From Antedon mediterranea (taxonomy: Eukaryota > Echinodermata > Crinoidea > Comatulida > Antedonidae), in assembly GCF_964355755.1 (NCBI RefSeq), contig NC_092676.1, positions 10,834,288-10,898,287 on the forward strand: DNA of 64,000 nucleotides. Direction: 5' to 3'. A program made the position numbers and the translations under genes. This document shows positions 51,258-63,263 of this stretch, piece by piece (the stretch's first letter is position 1; each line of letters starts with the position of its first letter). The notes under the pieces are model-generated. The model saw only the letters and a list, made by a program, of their open reading frames with translations, had not been told where the DNA came from and did no database searches.

Positions 51258-52667
51258 CGGTAAATCGCGCCTTACTTCTATAATTTTTACTCGATGGTAT
51301 ATAAAGTTGGTTCGTACTTTCGGTACTGATTTTAACCACCTGATGTAACCCTGTTTACTAATTAAATTAAGTTAGATAATAAGTTATTGACGGTTAAAAC
51401 GAATTTAGGTTCCAAGATTTGCCCCAAATAGGGGTGTTTTCCGACCGTGGTATACACTGTATAATGGATGTCCGTCTTGAAAAATACCCGCCACAAAAAT
51501 GCGAGGAGGCTTCGCATTTTCCTATCTCCTCCTACGATAATTGTTTTTAATGGCTGAAAACCGGTTGAACAGCTAGAGTACACCATCATAATGTTGAAGA
51601 CAGGCCGATTTTCTTTAAAAAATACTATTTTGATACATTTAATATACGTTTTTACAAATGTATTGATTTGTGATGAATGGAACATTCCAAATTATTTGGT
51701 TTAACCATACAGGTATAGATTTAGATTTATGGGCCCCCTTGGAGAATGAACATAAATAGTATTGCAATGCTGTACAATACTGTTAAGGTATTAACCACTT
51801 TTGATCGCAATTTGAATCGCAAATTTCTTACTGTGAGTGTTGGTACTGTTAGATGTAATATAAAAATATATACAAATAAACTTTATTACTGTGAGTGTGG
51901 GTAGGCCCTACTGTTAGATTATAAACATATAATATACAAATAAACATTCCACATTATTTGGTTTAACCATAGAGGTATAGATTTAGATTTATGGGCCCCC
52001 TTGGAGAATAAACATAAATAGTATTGCAATGCTGTACAATACTGTTATCGGTAAATCGCGCCTTACTTCTATAATTTTTACTCGATGGTATATAAAGTTG
52101 GTTCGTACTTTCGGTACTGATTTTAACCACCTGATGTAACCCTGTTTACTAATTAAATTAAGTTAGATAATAAGTTATTGACGGTTAAAACGAATTTAGG
52201 TTCCAAGATTTGCCCCAAATAGGGGTGTTTTCCGACCGTGGTATACACTGTATAATGGATGTCCGTCTTGAAAAATACCCGCCACAAAAATGCGAGGAGG
52301 CTTCGCATTTTCCTATCTCCTCCTACGATAATTGTTTTTAATGGCTGAAAACCGGTTGAACAGCTAGAGTACACCATCATAATGTTGAAGACAGGCCGAT
52401 TTTCTTTAAAAAATACTATTTTGATACATTTAATATACGTTTTTACAAATGTATTGATTTGTGATGAATGGAACATTCCAAATTATTTGGTTTAACCATA
52501 CAGGTATAGATTTAGATTTATGGGCCCCCTTGGAGAATGAACATAAATAGTATTGCAATGCTGTACAATACTGTTAAGGTATTAACCACTTTTGATCGCA
52601 ATTTGAATCGCAAATTTCTTACTGTGAGTGTTGGTACTGTTAGATGTACTATAAAAATATATACAAA
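51258..52667. repeat. 791-bp tandem duplication inside the Helitron
   Basis: CGGTAAATCGCGCCTTACTT starts copies at 51258 and 52049. The copies look almost identical base for base, so the event is recent. Within each, a smaller ~255-bp unit (GGTATAGATTTAGATTTATG) is also repeated and reappears at 54361 after the nested element. Confidence 0.9.
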
Positions 52668-54265
52668 CTAGACATGTAACTCGTCACTTTGACGAGTTTG
52701 GTTATCCGCCGCGCAAGTGGTGCAACATTAACATTAAGGGGATAGGTTGAGGACAAAAGGAAGTGTTCACGTTGGCATTATGACCTGAACTGAAGAATAT
52801 GATATGTTGTTATTGCTGAATTTTATTATTTAAATTCATATATAGTATACACAGTCTAATCTGTATCCATATCACATACAGTGTAGAATAGGTGAAATTA
52901 CGGGACCCGCTATTTATTGCAATTTTTAACATGTTGACGGTTTTAAAATGAAACGCGAAGGTAGCAATTCCGAAAGTAAATTATCTCAGCAACAACGTAT
53001 TAGCGTGTAGAAGAAATTTGAATACGTGAAATATTGATGCGCGCTCTTTTAAATGTAATGAATTATGACGCAAAAGATGAAAATACGACCTTTTTTATTT
53101 AACTGGCCATATGATGACGTCACAACATCCGATTGGCAACATTTTAACATAATTTCGTATCTACAATCCAATAGCTTCCAGAAAAAGTTTTAATCGTGAT
53201 TATCACATTTTATTCTTACGAGCTATAACAGATTAAAATTTACTGTAAAGATGAAATTGATGCCACACGTGATTTCAATTTTTAGGCATGATGACGTCAT
53301 AAAAATTAAAATATTTTTCACTCATGCGAAAGATAGTTGATTGACCTAGACAATATCAAAATCGGGGTGAAAATGGAAAACGGATAAGTGGAGATGCGCT
53401 CTATTCAATGTGATGAGCTATGACGAAAGATACAAAAATCCTAAATTTTATATTCGCGTGGCCATACGATGACGTCACAATGTCCGGTTAGCCATATTAA
53501 TACCTGATCCGATATCTACAACTCATCTACTTCCAGAATATGCCATCCACAAAAAGTTGACCGTTTAGTTTAGAAATTACGACTGTTTAAAAAAAGGCAT
53601 ATTTTAAACGAATTTTTTAACCTTTTCATAAAAAACGCGCGCAAATTGTCCAATTCGACGTGCTCGTATGACGTATCTTTAAGTCGAAATTGTTAAAAAT
53701 TTGGTAAAATTACATGAAAAGGCTGGAAAAACATAAATCACGCGAAAAAAATACGTTTTCAATGCTACGTGCGCACCGCACACGTAAAAATGTGCGCACG
53801 CGTGGGAATTTTTTACATGCTTAAAACGACATGAAACGCGTAGAAAGTTGATTATAAATTAGTTTCGCGCATTTTGAAATTTTAAATGCGCGTGCGCGCG
53901 TAACTTTGTGTAAAACACGCAATTTTTTTTCAACAGAAAGTTAGCGCATGATATAAATTAAACTTTTGCAAAGTTTCAAGTTGAAATGTTATTTGGTTTT
54001 CGACATATGTTCAATACGAGAAAATCGTTAAATCGCGCGTACGTCACTTTGCGCAATTGTAAACATCATGAAAAGCTTCGCTTGACGACGTTACATAAAT
54101 GTCAAAATGTTAACATAGTTAACAAAATGTTATGTTTGCAAGTTTCAGAGAAAAGCGTTACACAAAAATCATACAGAAAGAAAGAAGAAGAATAAAAAGT
54201 TGATGATGATGATGATTTCGTACAATCACAAGAGGTTATCCTGCAACTTCGTTGCGGATAACCAA
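52668..54265 (-). mobile_element. Helitron (family B, Helentron-like), 1.6 kb, inside family A
   Basis: Read on the minus strand it ends with hairpin ACTCGTCAAAGTGACGAGT, then TACATGTCTAG, followed by T. Its 5' end TTGGTTATCCGC follows an A. Removing it restores ATACAAA^TAAACTTTATT, present intact elsewhere in the array (51880 and 54524). GGTTATCCGC at the 5' end is inverted as GCGGATAACC just before the 3' hairpin, a subterminal inverted repeat as in Helentrons. The first dinucleotide is TT rather than TC. No coding region; the interior is rich in CGCG and TGACGTCA motifs. Confidence 0.8.
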
Positions 54266-55199
54266 TAAACTTTATTACTGTGAGTGTGGGTAGGCCCTAC
54301 TGTTAGATTATAAACATATAATATACAAATAAACATTCCACATTATTTGGTTTAACCATAGAGGTATAGATTTAGATTTATGGGCCCCCTTGGAGAATAA
54401 ACATAAATAGTATTGCAATGCTGTACAATACTGTTAAGGTATTAACCACTTTTGATCCCAATTTTAATCGCAAATTTCTTACTGTGAGTGTTGGTACTGT
54501 TAGATGTAATATAAAAATATATACAAATAAACTTTATTACTGTGAGTGTGGGTAGGCCCTACTGTTAGATTATAAACATATAATATACAAATAAATAAAC
54601 GTTATTACTGACAGTTGCTTCTCAACGTTTGTATTAATTAATAATTTAAAAATATATAAACGTCGTAGTGGTGTATCGTTACATGTACTTTACTATTTCA
54701 ATCGACTATGACAGTGAGAGTTTTAACAAAGTACCGTATTAAATCGTAAATGTTTTACTGTATTTAGTGGTATATTATTTATAGGCCTATAAAACATTAA
54801 AAACAATATTTCGTTACTGAGTGGATAAGAATATATTTTAAAATGTTTCCTCTTTGTACCTATCTTCTTCCCCCATCCCTCAACCCTTAATGTTACATAC
54901 AAAACACAAATTGGGTTTGTTTAAATGAGTCCAAATAAAAAAATTTGACTCATTTTGTTTCTCTCTCGGAAGTAATTCCCAGGGTGCTAATTTTGGTTGA
55001 CTACATAAATCATTGTGTATATTTATTCGTTTCTGTAAACGACAATGTATTATAGTCCTGCGGTACGTACATTTGAAATCTCCATTTTTTTCTCGCTGGA
55101 AATACTGTGTATTCGAGAACCATCTGTGGGCACGACCTAGATGGTACGCGAGCGAAGCGAGCGTGCCATCTAGTTACTGTAATTATAATAATTTCGTAT

Positions 55200-55600
55200 A
55201 GCTCAATGTGTAATGAAAAACGAATTAGCCGATGTCTTCGATTTATTCAATCTTGTAGGAGACCGGAATCGGAAGTTTGTGGCATTGCTGTCAATGGTAT
55301 TTTCGTATATAGTTGCAAAAATGCAAAAGGGAGCTAGCCGTGTGACTCTTCAAGTTTTTAAATCATGTAGGGGGCGAATCGGAAATTTTGGAGATACTAT
55401 CATGAAAAAGTTGCGGTCAATGGAATTTCAGTATACTCCCAAAGGGTAATAGTTACAATGTAAAAAAGAATTATGTCATGTGGTTTTTCGCATGATTTTG
55501 AATCTTGTAGGGCCCAACGGGCATTTTTGGGCTACTGTCTAGAGCAACTTACAAGATAAAGTTGCTGTCGTGAGTATGTTCGTATATCCCAAAGATGAAT
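55200..55600. repeat. Diverged copies of the 145-bp repeat
   Basis: Begins right after the Helitron 3' end. AATTAGCCG, CATGTAGGG and GTTGCGGTCAATGG echo the array at 56150-56900. Confidence 0.6.
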
Positions 55601-55609
55601 AAATATAAA

Positions 55610-56140
55610 TTTGAGTTAGTGTGTACCGACATTTAGTGTTTACCGACATTTAGTGTTTACCGACCAACCAACCAATATTGTTGAAAATGTTAAACAAGAC
55701 CAAAATAATCAGCTTTCGCTTATTCCGAAACAAACAAACTAAATACCATAACAGACCAAAAAGAAGGAAAATGATTTAACAAAACAATTCGTTTTCAAGC
55801 GAAATGGAATCTATCGATCAATAATGAGAAACCAAATGATTCCGGCCAAAGAATCAATTTACAGAAAATGTGAAAATTATAGGCCTAGTAGCAGAGACCA
55901 TATTTTGGTGTAGGCCTACACGTACAGTAGGTATCTCGATGATAAAATAGAAAGGTAACCATACATTTTATATCAATATATTATATATTAAACAAGTTCA
56001 GAGTCTCGGTGAAGATCCTATGTTTTTTGTTTTCTTGTGTTATAAGTTTCACCCACTTTTATTTCTTCGTCTGTTCAAATGTTTATTTACAATACATTGC
56101 ACATAATAATAATAATGTGGAGCATTGTAACGCCATACAG
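55610..56140. other. Intron or intergenic spacer, nothing recognised
   Basis: A short triple TAGTGTTTACCGACATT repeat lies at 55618-55665; otherwise no feature. Confidence 0.45.
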
Positions 56141-56149
56141 TACATTATA

Positions 56150-56900
56150 CTTCAACAGCATTTTTGGGCTACTGTCTGGAGCAACTTACAAGAAAAAGTT
56201 GCTGTCATGTCAATGGTATTTTTGTGCATCCCAATGTGTAACAGTTACAATGCAAAATAAATTAGCCGTGTGGTTCTTTACATGATTAAATTGTGTATGG
56301 CCCAATGGGCATTTTTGGGCTACTGTCTGGAGTAACTTACAAGATAAAGTTGCTGTCAAATGTTATTTTTGTGCATCCCAATGTGTAGCAGTTACAATGC
56401 AAAATAAATTAGCCGTGTGGTTCTTTGCATGATTAAATTGTGTATGGCCCAATGGGCATTTTTGGGCTACAGTCTGGGGCAACTTACAGGATAAAGTTGC
56501 TGTCAATGGTATTTTTGTGCATCCCAATGTGTAACACTAACAGTTACAATGCAAAATAAATTAGCCGTGTGGCTCTTTGCATGATTAAATTGTGTATGGC
56601 CCAACGGGCATTTTTGGGCTACTGTCTGGGGCAACTCACAGGATAACGTTGCTGTCAATAGTATTTTGTGCACCCCAATGTGTGACAGTTACAATGCAAA
56701 AGGAATTAGTTATGTGGCCCTTGACATGAATAACCCTATTTATGAGTGGTCACTTTGGGCTACTGTCTCGGCCAACTTGCAGGATAAAGTTGCTGTCATT
56801 GTTTCAACATTGTATACAAATATGGGGACGATGTCCAACAACGTGGACTTTCACATGAATAAATCCATTATTTACCCCTCCTATTTGGTGTCTCCAGGGA
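56150..56900. repeat. Tandem array, about 148-bp unit, five copies
   Basis: The unit holds GGGCATTTTTGGGCTACTGT, AACTTACAAGATAAAGTTGC, CATCCCAATGTGTAACAGTT and AATTAGCCGTGTGG. Copies start near 56157, 56307, 56455, 56606 and 56752; the last is diverged. Confidence 0.88.
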
Positions 56901-56939
56901 AAATTTACAGGATATGACCTTGCAGCAATATTGATTATT

Positions 56940-57900
56940 GAATCTTAGCTATATATCTACATAATCAGCCCATCAAACCTTTTGTGGCTTTTCACATAAA
57001 TAAACTTTCTGGGCATCCGGTCTAAGAGCGTCACTAAATATCTTTGGGGGCATGGCTATACTAAAGACTATGATATCGTATACTATATAGGGTAGTCTGC
57101 ACATTATTCTCTGATATGCCCTACAATAAAACCACATTGTTACAATGTCACATTAAATTATTAGTAAATAATTTAAATTAGGCTTTTAATACGGATACTG
57201 TATTACAAAAGGCAGATAACACATTTAATGTTATCTAATAAATACTATTGGCCATGAATGGCTAAATGATTGTATAGGCCTAATTTACTAATATGCTGAA
57301 AAAGCTGTATACTGTATGTACAATGGACTGTCTAAATTATTTTTCAAGGGAATATTGAATTAAATATTTATTCTAACTATCTAACATAGCCTTGCCTTAT
57401 GTAGAGATCAAATAATGTATACATTAATAATTAAATTTAATTAAATGAACCATTACATTTTTTGCTTTATTTAATACAAAAGTTAAAATGATGTTTGTAT
57501 ATCAGTTACGCTACTATAAATTATATTTTGCATCTGATTTGTGATTGTATTTGCATTTTTAACAGAATAATTTGTTTACCTTATATTATTATCGTTAGGG
57601 CCCTATCTAAGATGTTTACGTGGGACTACCTATTCATTACCACGCAAGCAGACCGCAGCAAAAAAATAGAATAAAATAGGCCTAACCTACTTTTTAATCT
57701 TATTTTTTTAGTCTCCTATCAAATTCATACGTATTTATAGGCAATTGACCAGATCTGAGTAAAATTACCTAAATTACCATGTGGTGTAAAATTACTGATT
57801 TCTTTCATAATATATTGGTATAATATTAATACAGTAGTTTAGTTGAATGCGACCTTTCATTTCAGGGCTTGCCCTGGACCCCGGCCTGAACCCTGGCCTG
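56940..57900. other. Intergenic or intronic, nothing recognised
   Basis: AT-rich; no coding signature on either strand. Confidence 0.45.
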
Positions 57901-57907
57901 GACGCGT

Positions 57908-58580
57908 GTTTTTTTTTCCACTCGCCCCAACCCATGTATCGTCATCCCGGTCCATGCCGTTTATAACGTAATTATAGCCCTATTATATCATGCGTTTATA
58001 TTGCATTTTTTATTTTAAAAAACGGTAAATTATAGTAACGTTTTAAAATGGCGTAAAATGACAGCTAGACGGCATGGACCGGGGCAAGTGGTATTTTTCT
58101 GAAACGATTGAACCATACTAGCCCCAACCCATGTATCGTCATCCCGGTCCATGCCGTTTATAATGTAATTATAGCCCTATAAATCATTCGGTTATATTGC
58201 ATTTTTTTTTTTAAAAAAACCTTAAATTGTAGTAACGTTTTAAAATGGCGTAAAATGACAGCTAGACGGCATGGACCGGGACAAGTGGTATTTTTCTGAA
58301 ATGACTAGACCCTACTCGCCTCAACTCACGTATCGTCATCCCGGTCCATGCCGTTTATAACGTAATTATAGCCCTATATATCATCCTGTTATATTGCATT
58401 TCTTATTTTAAAAAACGTTAAATTGTAGTAACGTTTTAAAATGGCGTAAAATTACAGTTAGACGGCATTGACCGGGACAAGTTGTATTTTTATGAAATGA
58501 CTGGACCCTACTCGCCCCAACCCATGTATCGTCATCCCGGTCCATGCCGTTTATAACGAAGTTATAGCCCTATAAATCAT
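57908..58580. repeat. Tandem array, about 197-bp unit with an internal 15-bp inverted repeat
   Basis: CATGTATCGTCATCCCGG recurs about every 197 bp, 3.4 copies. Inside each full unit CCCGGTCCATGCCGT is answered by ACGGCATGGACCGGG about 110 bp later, so every unit can form a stem-loop. Confidence 0.88.
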
Positions 58581-59311
58581 AGCCCTAGTTAGTCTAAGCC
58601 GTAAGTATAAAATCATTTAATTAATATATTACACATATTGCGCCCCATACATGTGAATGTGAATGTCGAATAAGGATCCAACTTCACACAAAAAATTGAA
58701 TATCGAATAAGGAATAAGTAACCAACATCACGCCGCACAGTGGGCCAGAATTGGTTCAAAGTGTGCCAAAAGTCTATACGCATGAATAAATACTGATTAC
58801 GTTAATTTTTAAAGGATCTAAGGGGTTTTCAGACCCGTAGAATTTAATGGAAGTATTTTTAAATAGGTATGACGTAATACAAATGGTGTTTTCTGATAGG
58901 TTGAGACGAATGTCCTTGTAATTCTTAAGTCGATTAATATTACATTCACTATTGGAAGTGTAAGGGTTTCTATTACCCAGAGAAGCGTGGAATGAACATT
59001 TCCCTCTTCCTTGCTACACCCAATAAATCCAACTGGAACATTTTCTTAATATATTAGACGTCATAAAATACTAACTTTGATACGATGGCTTTAATTCTCA
59101 TTGCAATATCATGTGTGATTAATTTGCATCCATGATTGAAACGTACTTAAATTTTTTAAGGTCCACTTAAAGTTCAATGAAAACATCTTTTTAATGTACA
59201 GTATTATGTCATTACAAATACTGTTTTCTGATTGTGTGAATAATATTAATATTGAAAATAGGTTTTTATTGCATGTTACAAGTTAGGGTTTAAATGACTG
59301 AAATACATTAC

Positions 59312-59550
59312 TTATGTTGTCGACACGTTTTCCTTGCATGTTTTCGTCTATAGACTTTATTGTCTTTGTTCCTTGCTTCTTGAGCCTCTTCTCTCATCAT
59401 ACCTATCGGTAATACAGGACTCAAAATGATTGATGAACCATCAACTAGAAGAACATGTACACTCACTGGCATTTTATACCATGGATAGAGTTGTAAATAT
59501 AAAATATAACTCTGCTGTTTCTCGGCAGTAGTCCCAAAATTGGGGTATTG
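59312..59550 (-). pseudogene. Transib transposase, C-terminal exon with the catalytic Glu region
   Basis: One open frame of 79 codons on the minus strand: NFGTTAEKQQSYILYLQLYP, WYKMPVSVHVLLVDG, then LPIGMMREEAQEARNKD and YRRKHARKTCRQH. The EEAQEARNK stretch corresponds to the motif carrying the third acidic residue of the Transib/RAG1 DDE triad (SEGNESGNK in RAG1). Arg/Lys-rich YRR.HARK follows, as RRFRKMNAR does in RAG1. Donor GTAATG at 59311. The upstream part is cut by the foldback insertion, whose terminal repeat gives the acceptor GCGCAGTTTAG joined in frame to CAATACCCC. A further C-terminal exon was not found between 58736 and 59310. Confidence 0.8.
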
Positions 59551-62109
59551 CTAAACTGCGCAAACACTGCGCAAACACTGCGCAAACAACAAAAAAAAGC
59601 TGCGCAAACCTCCTTCAAAACAATTATTATTGATTAGAACACAACTAGAACTATATAGGGAGACAATTTATGAGAAAAAAAATTTGAAATTCCTTTAAGT
59701 TTGCCTTTTTTTGGGTTAAAAACTTCAATTTTTGGGAAAATTACTGATTTCACAGCGCAAACAACAAAAAAAGCTGCGCAAACCTCCTTTAAATCAATTA
59801 ATATTGATTAAAACACAACTAGACCTATATAGGGAGACAATTTATGGGGAAAAAATTTAAAATTCCTTTAAGTTTGCCTTTTTTTGGGTGAAAAACTTCA
59901 ATTTTTGGGGAAATTACTGATTTCACAGCGCAAACCCCCCAAAAAAGCTGCGCAAACCTCCTTTAAATCAATTAATAGTGATTAGATAACAACTAGAACT
60001 ATATAAGGAGGCAATTTATGGGAAAACAAATTTGAAATTCCTTTAAGTTTGCCTTTTTTTGGGTGAAAAACTTCAATTTTTGGGGAAATTACTGATTTCA
60101 TAGCGCAAACCCCCCAAAAAAGCTGCGCAAACCTCCTTTAAATCAATTAATAGTGATTAGATAACAATTAGAACTATATAAGGAGGCAATTTATGGAAAA
60201 ACTAATTTGAAATTCCTTTAAGTTTGCCTTTTTTTGGGTGAAAAACTTCAATTTTTGGGAAAATTACTGATTTCACAGCGCAAACAACAAAAAAAGCTGC
60301 GCAAACCTCCTTTAAATCAATTAATATTGATTAGATAACAACTAGAACTATATAGGGAGACAATTTATGGGAAAAAGAATTTGAAATTCCTTTAAGTTTG
60401 CCTTTTTTTGGGTGAAAAACTTCAATTTTTGGGAAAATTACTGATTTCACAGCGCAAACAACGAAAAAAGATGCGCAAACCTCCTTCAAAACAATTAATA
60501 TTGATTAAAACACAACTAGACCTATATAGGGAGACAATTTATGAGGAAAAAAATTTGAAATTGCTGTAAGTTTCTTTTTTTTTTTGGGTTAAACACTTCA
60601 ATTTTTTTTGAAAAATTACAGATTTCACAGATTTAAAGGTTTGCGCATACCCCCCAAAAAGCTGCGCAAACCTCCTTCAAATCAATTAATATTGATTAGA
60701 TAACAACTAGAACTATATAGGGAGACAATTTATGAGGAAAAAAGATTGAAATTGCTGTAAGTTTGTCTTTTTTTTTTAAATTAAAAAATTTAAATTACAG
60801 ATTTCACAGATTTCAAGGTTTGCGTGGCATTGATTCCTTACTTTATTAAGAATTTCAGGGTCTGTCCTTACATATGATTGATTGTATTTAGAGTTCCTAT
60901 GTGGTGCAGTTACGTTTAACACTCCTCTGTACTCGTGAACAGCTACATATTTTCCATTTATTGTGTCATCAATGTAAGTAATTTTCCGTTCGTAATTGGT
61001 GGCACATTTCCTAGAATAATAGCAATGGACATTAATAGTTTTTAACCAAAAAAAAAGGCAAACTTAAAAGAATTTCAAATTTTTTCCCCATAAATTGTCT
61101 CCCTCAATTGTTCTAGTTGTGTTCTATCAATATTAATTGTTTTGAAGGAGGTTTGCACAGCTTTTTTTGTTCTTTGCGCTGTTAAATCAGTAATTGTCCC
61201 AAAAATTGAAGTTTTTCACCCAAAAAAAGGCAAACTTAAAGGAATTTCAAATTTGTTTTCCCATAAATTGTTTCCTTATATAGTTCTAGTTGTTATCTAA
61301 TCAATATTAATAGATTTAAAAGAGGTTTGCGCAGCTTTTTTGGGGGGTTTGCGCTGTGAAATCAGTAATTTCTCCAAAAATTGAAGTTTTTCACCCAAAA
61401 AAAAGCAAACTTAAAGGAATTTCAAATTTGTTTTCCCATAAATTGTCTCCCTATATACTGTAGTTCTAGTTGTTCAATATTAATTGATTTAAAGGAGGTT
61501 TGCGCAGCTTTTTTGGGGGGTTTGCGCTGTGAAATCAGTAATTTCCCCAAAAATTGAAGTTTTTCACCCAAAAAAAGGCAAACTTAAAGGAATTTCAAAT
61601 TTGTTTTCCCATAAATTGTCTCCCTATATAGTTCTAGTTTGTTATCTAATCAATATTAATTGATTTAAAGGAGGTTTGCGCAGCTTTTTTTGTTGTTTGC
61701 GCTGTGAAATCAGTAATTTTCCCAAAAATTGAAGTTTTTCACCCAAAAAAGAGCAAACTTAAAGGAATTTCAAATTTTTTTTCTCATAAATTGTCTCCCT
61801 ATATAGTTCTAGTTGTGTTCTATCAATATTAATTGTTTTGAAGGAGGTTTGCACAGCTTTCTTTGTTCTTTGCGCTGTTAAATCAGTAATTGTCCCAAAA
61901 ATTGAAGTTTTTCACCCAAAAAAAGGCAAACTTAAAGGAATTTCAAATTTTTTTTCTCATAAATTGTCTCCCTACAGGTATATAGTTCTAGTTGTGTTCT
62001 AATCAATAATAATTGTTTTGAAGGAGGTTTGCGCAGCTTTTTTTGGTGTTTGCGCAGTGTTTGCGCAGTGTTTGCGCAGTTTGCGCAGTTTAGCAATACC
62101 CCCAAAATT
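59532..62109. mobile_element. Foldback element: 7 direct and 6 inverted ~174-bp repeats around an exon-bearing loop
   Basis: Outer ends GGGTATTGCTAAACTGCGCA on the left and the exact complement on the right. The 9-bp duplication CCAAAATTG flanks them (59532-59540 and 62101-62109 by my count). The left arm repeats a ~174-bp unit (GCTGCGCAAACCTCCTT.., CAATTTATGGG, AAGTTTGCCTTTTTTTGGG) seven times from 59599. The right arm holds six inverted copies up to about 62025. The tips carry a 12-bp ACTGCGCAAACA repeat. The loop (60835-61045) holds an exon. Drosophila FB elements and other Mutator-related foldbacks share long tandem-built arms and 9-bp duplications. Confidence 0.85.
60842..61010 (-). CDS. 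Orphan exon inside the foldback loop
   Basis: 169 bp between acceptor TGCTATTATTCTAG and donor GTAAGG, open for 56 codons, starting one base into a codon and ending in phase 0. It reads KCATNYERKITYIDDTINGK, YVAVHEYRGVLNVTAPHRN and SKYNQSYVRTDPEILNK. The other two frames are closed. It is phase-compatible with the Transib exon, so a spliced fusion is possible. I do not recognise the family with confidence. The EYRG..APH..YVRTDPEIL pattern faintly recalls N-terminal regions of Mutator-like transposases, which would make it a leftover of the element's own gene. Alternatively it is a captured host exon. Confidence 0.6.
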
Positions 62110-63255
62110 GTAAAGGGTCTAAACACGATTTGTATGATATTGCTACTAAAATCATATGGATCCTGTGTACTAGGTTTACATCCAACCCGCAAATTTCAGC
62201 GAAAGTCTCCTTTTCCTGGAAAGATATGCAAGCTGTGTTACCATCGTTTTCCTGAACCCTATTTAGGTTCATTTACTTTCAGTCATATTTCTTCTTTAAA
62301 TCGATCGGTTTTTTTTTCTCCATATCGGCAACAATAGCTTTTTCACTATCAGACAAAATACACAACTTTTTTATTCTGTACCCAATATGAATTAGCATTT
62401 CGAAGCACCTACTCCATTTGTGTAGTGGCAAGAGTCCTATAGCTGTAGGCTTCTTCACTTAACATAACTTAACTTAACATACATCGCAGACTAGTTCAAT
62501 GTAGGTAATTAAACCAGCCGAATAAACAGCTTCAAAAGTTGTATTTTGATATGGAGTCCATGTTACGTGTACCTACACTTATGAATACTTATTCTCACAC
62601 TGGTAACATTCCCTTTTCCAATACAGACGCGTCATGGAAAGGTTTTCTCTTCGTCAAGTTTGCGCGATTGCGGTACATTAATGTGTCAATGAATGCATTT
62701 ATTTTAAAACGGCACGTATACGGACATTTAAATCGCTTCCTATATGCAATGTCGCAAATTGTCGCAGCCAAATTTGGTATTAACGTAAAGCTCAAGCTTT
62801 GCTCGAAATATTAATGTCAAAATTAGCGCATGAATCGACGCGAATCCAAACTATTTTAGTAGTTTTACTTAAAATATACGATTTTTTGGTATTTTTGGGC
62901 TATATTTGGTGCCTTTTAACCCCAAAATAAAGCAATAATGGAAATTTTAAATTTACTGCCTAATATGATTAATAACAGACAACAATTTCATGCAGTATCA
63001 AATCCGTTGCTTTTTTCTAGAAAAAATAACAGCGAATTTATCAAAACTGTTGTTTTTGCTCATTTTTTAAGTGAAATTATGTCATGGTTTATTCAAGTTT
63101 CCATGGTTACAAGACACTATTAAAATTTAAAAAATATAAAATTATTAGTGGATTTGTATAATTTAAGATGTCTTCTCCTAATTCAATATTAAAAAGTTTG
63201 GATTGTCACATTTACCATTTTGGACTTTTGGCACACTTTGAATTGATTCTGGCCC
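62110..63255. other. Right part of the Transib element, coding capacity unclear
   Basis: Several open frames of 60-102 codons overlap on both strands (for example 62029-62337 plus, 62539-62814 plus, 62595-62795 minus). None shows a Transib/RAG1 catalytic motif that I can recognise. A TTTAG acceptor directly before ACCCTTTAC (62113-62122 region, minus strand) would have opened the transposase exon before the foldback insertion. Confidence 0.4.
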
Positions 63256-63263
63256 ATGTGCGC

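Larger units (their letters stand above)
51227..55173 (+). mobile_element. Helitron (family A), 3.95 kb, with internal duplication and a nested Helitron
   Basis: The 5' end TCTATATATAAATTTACG follows an A. The 3' end is GGTACGCGAGCGAAGCGAGC then GTGCCATCTAG, followed by T. Both ends match the copy at 13238-14996. Internally a 791-bp segment is duplicated (51258-52048 and 52049 onward), and a second Helitron occupies 52668-54265. The two 107-codon minus frames at 51362 and 52153 are identical because of the duplication and are not recognised as Rep/helicase. Non-autonomous. Confidence 0.88.

Noticed and set aside
51362-52476. Two identical 107-codon minus frames
   Set aside because: Identical only because of the 791-bp duplication inside a non-autonomous Helitron; no Rep or helicase motif.
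56150-56900. Tandem array considered as CRISPR
   Set aside because: Eukaryotic context, long ~148-bp units without unique spacers; an ordinary tandem repeat.
60842-61010. Loop exon as part of the MAO gene
   Set aside because: No MAO similarity; it lies far upstream of exon 2 inside a transposon.
62539-62814. 91-codon plus frame and overlapping 66-codon minus frame as Transib coding exons
   Set aside because: Neither contains the catalytic Asp motifs expected; frames on both strands are similarly open.
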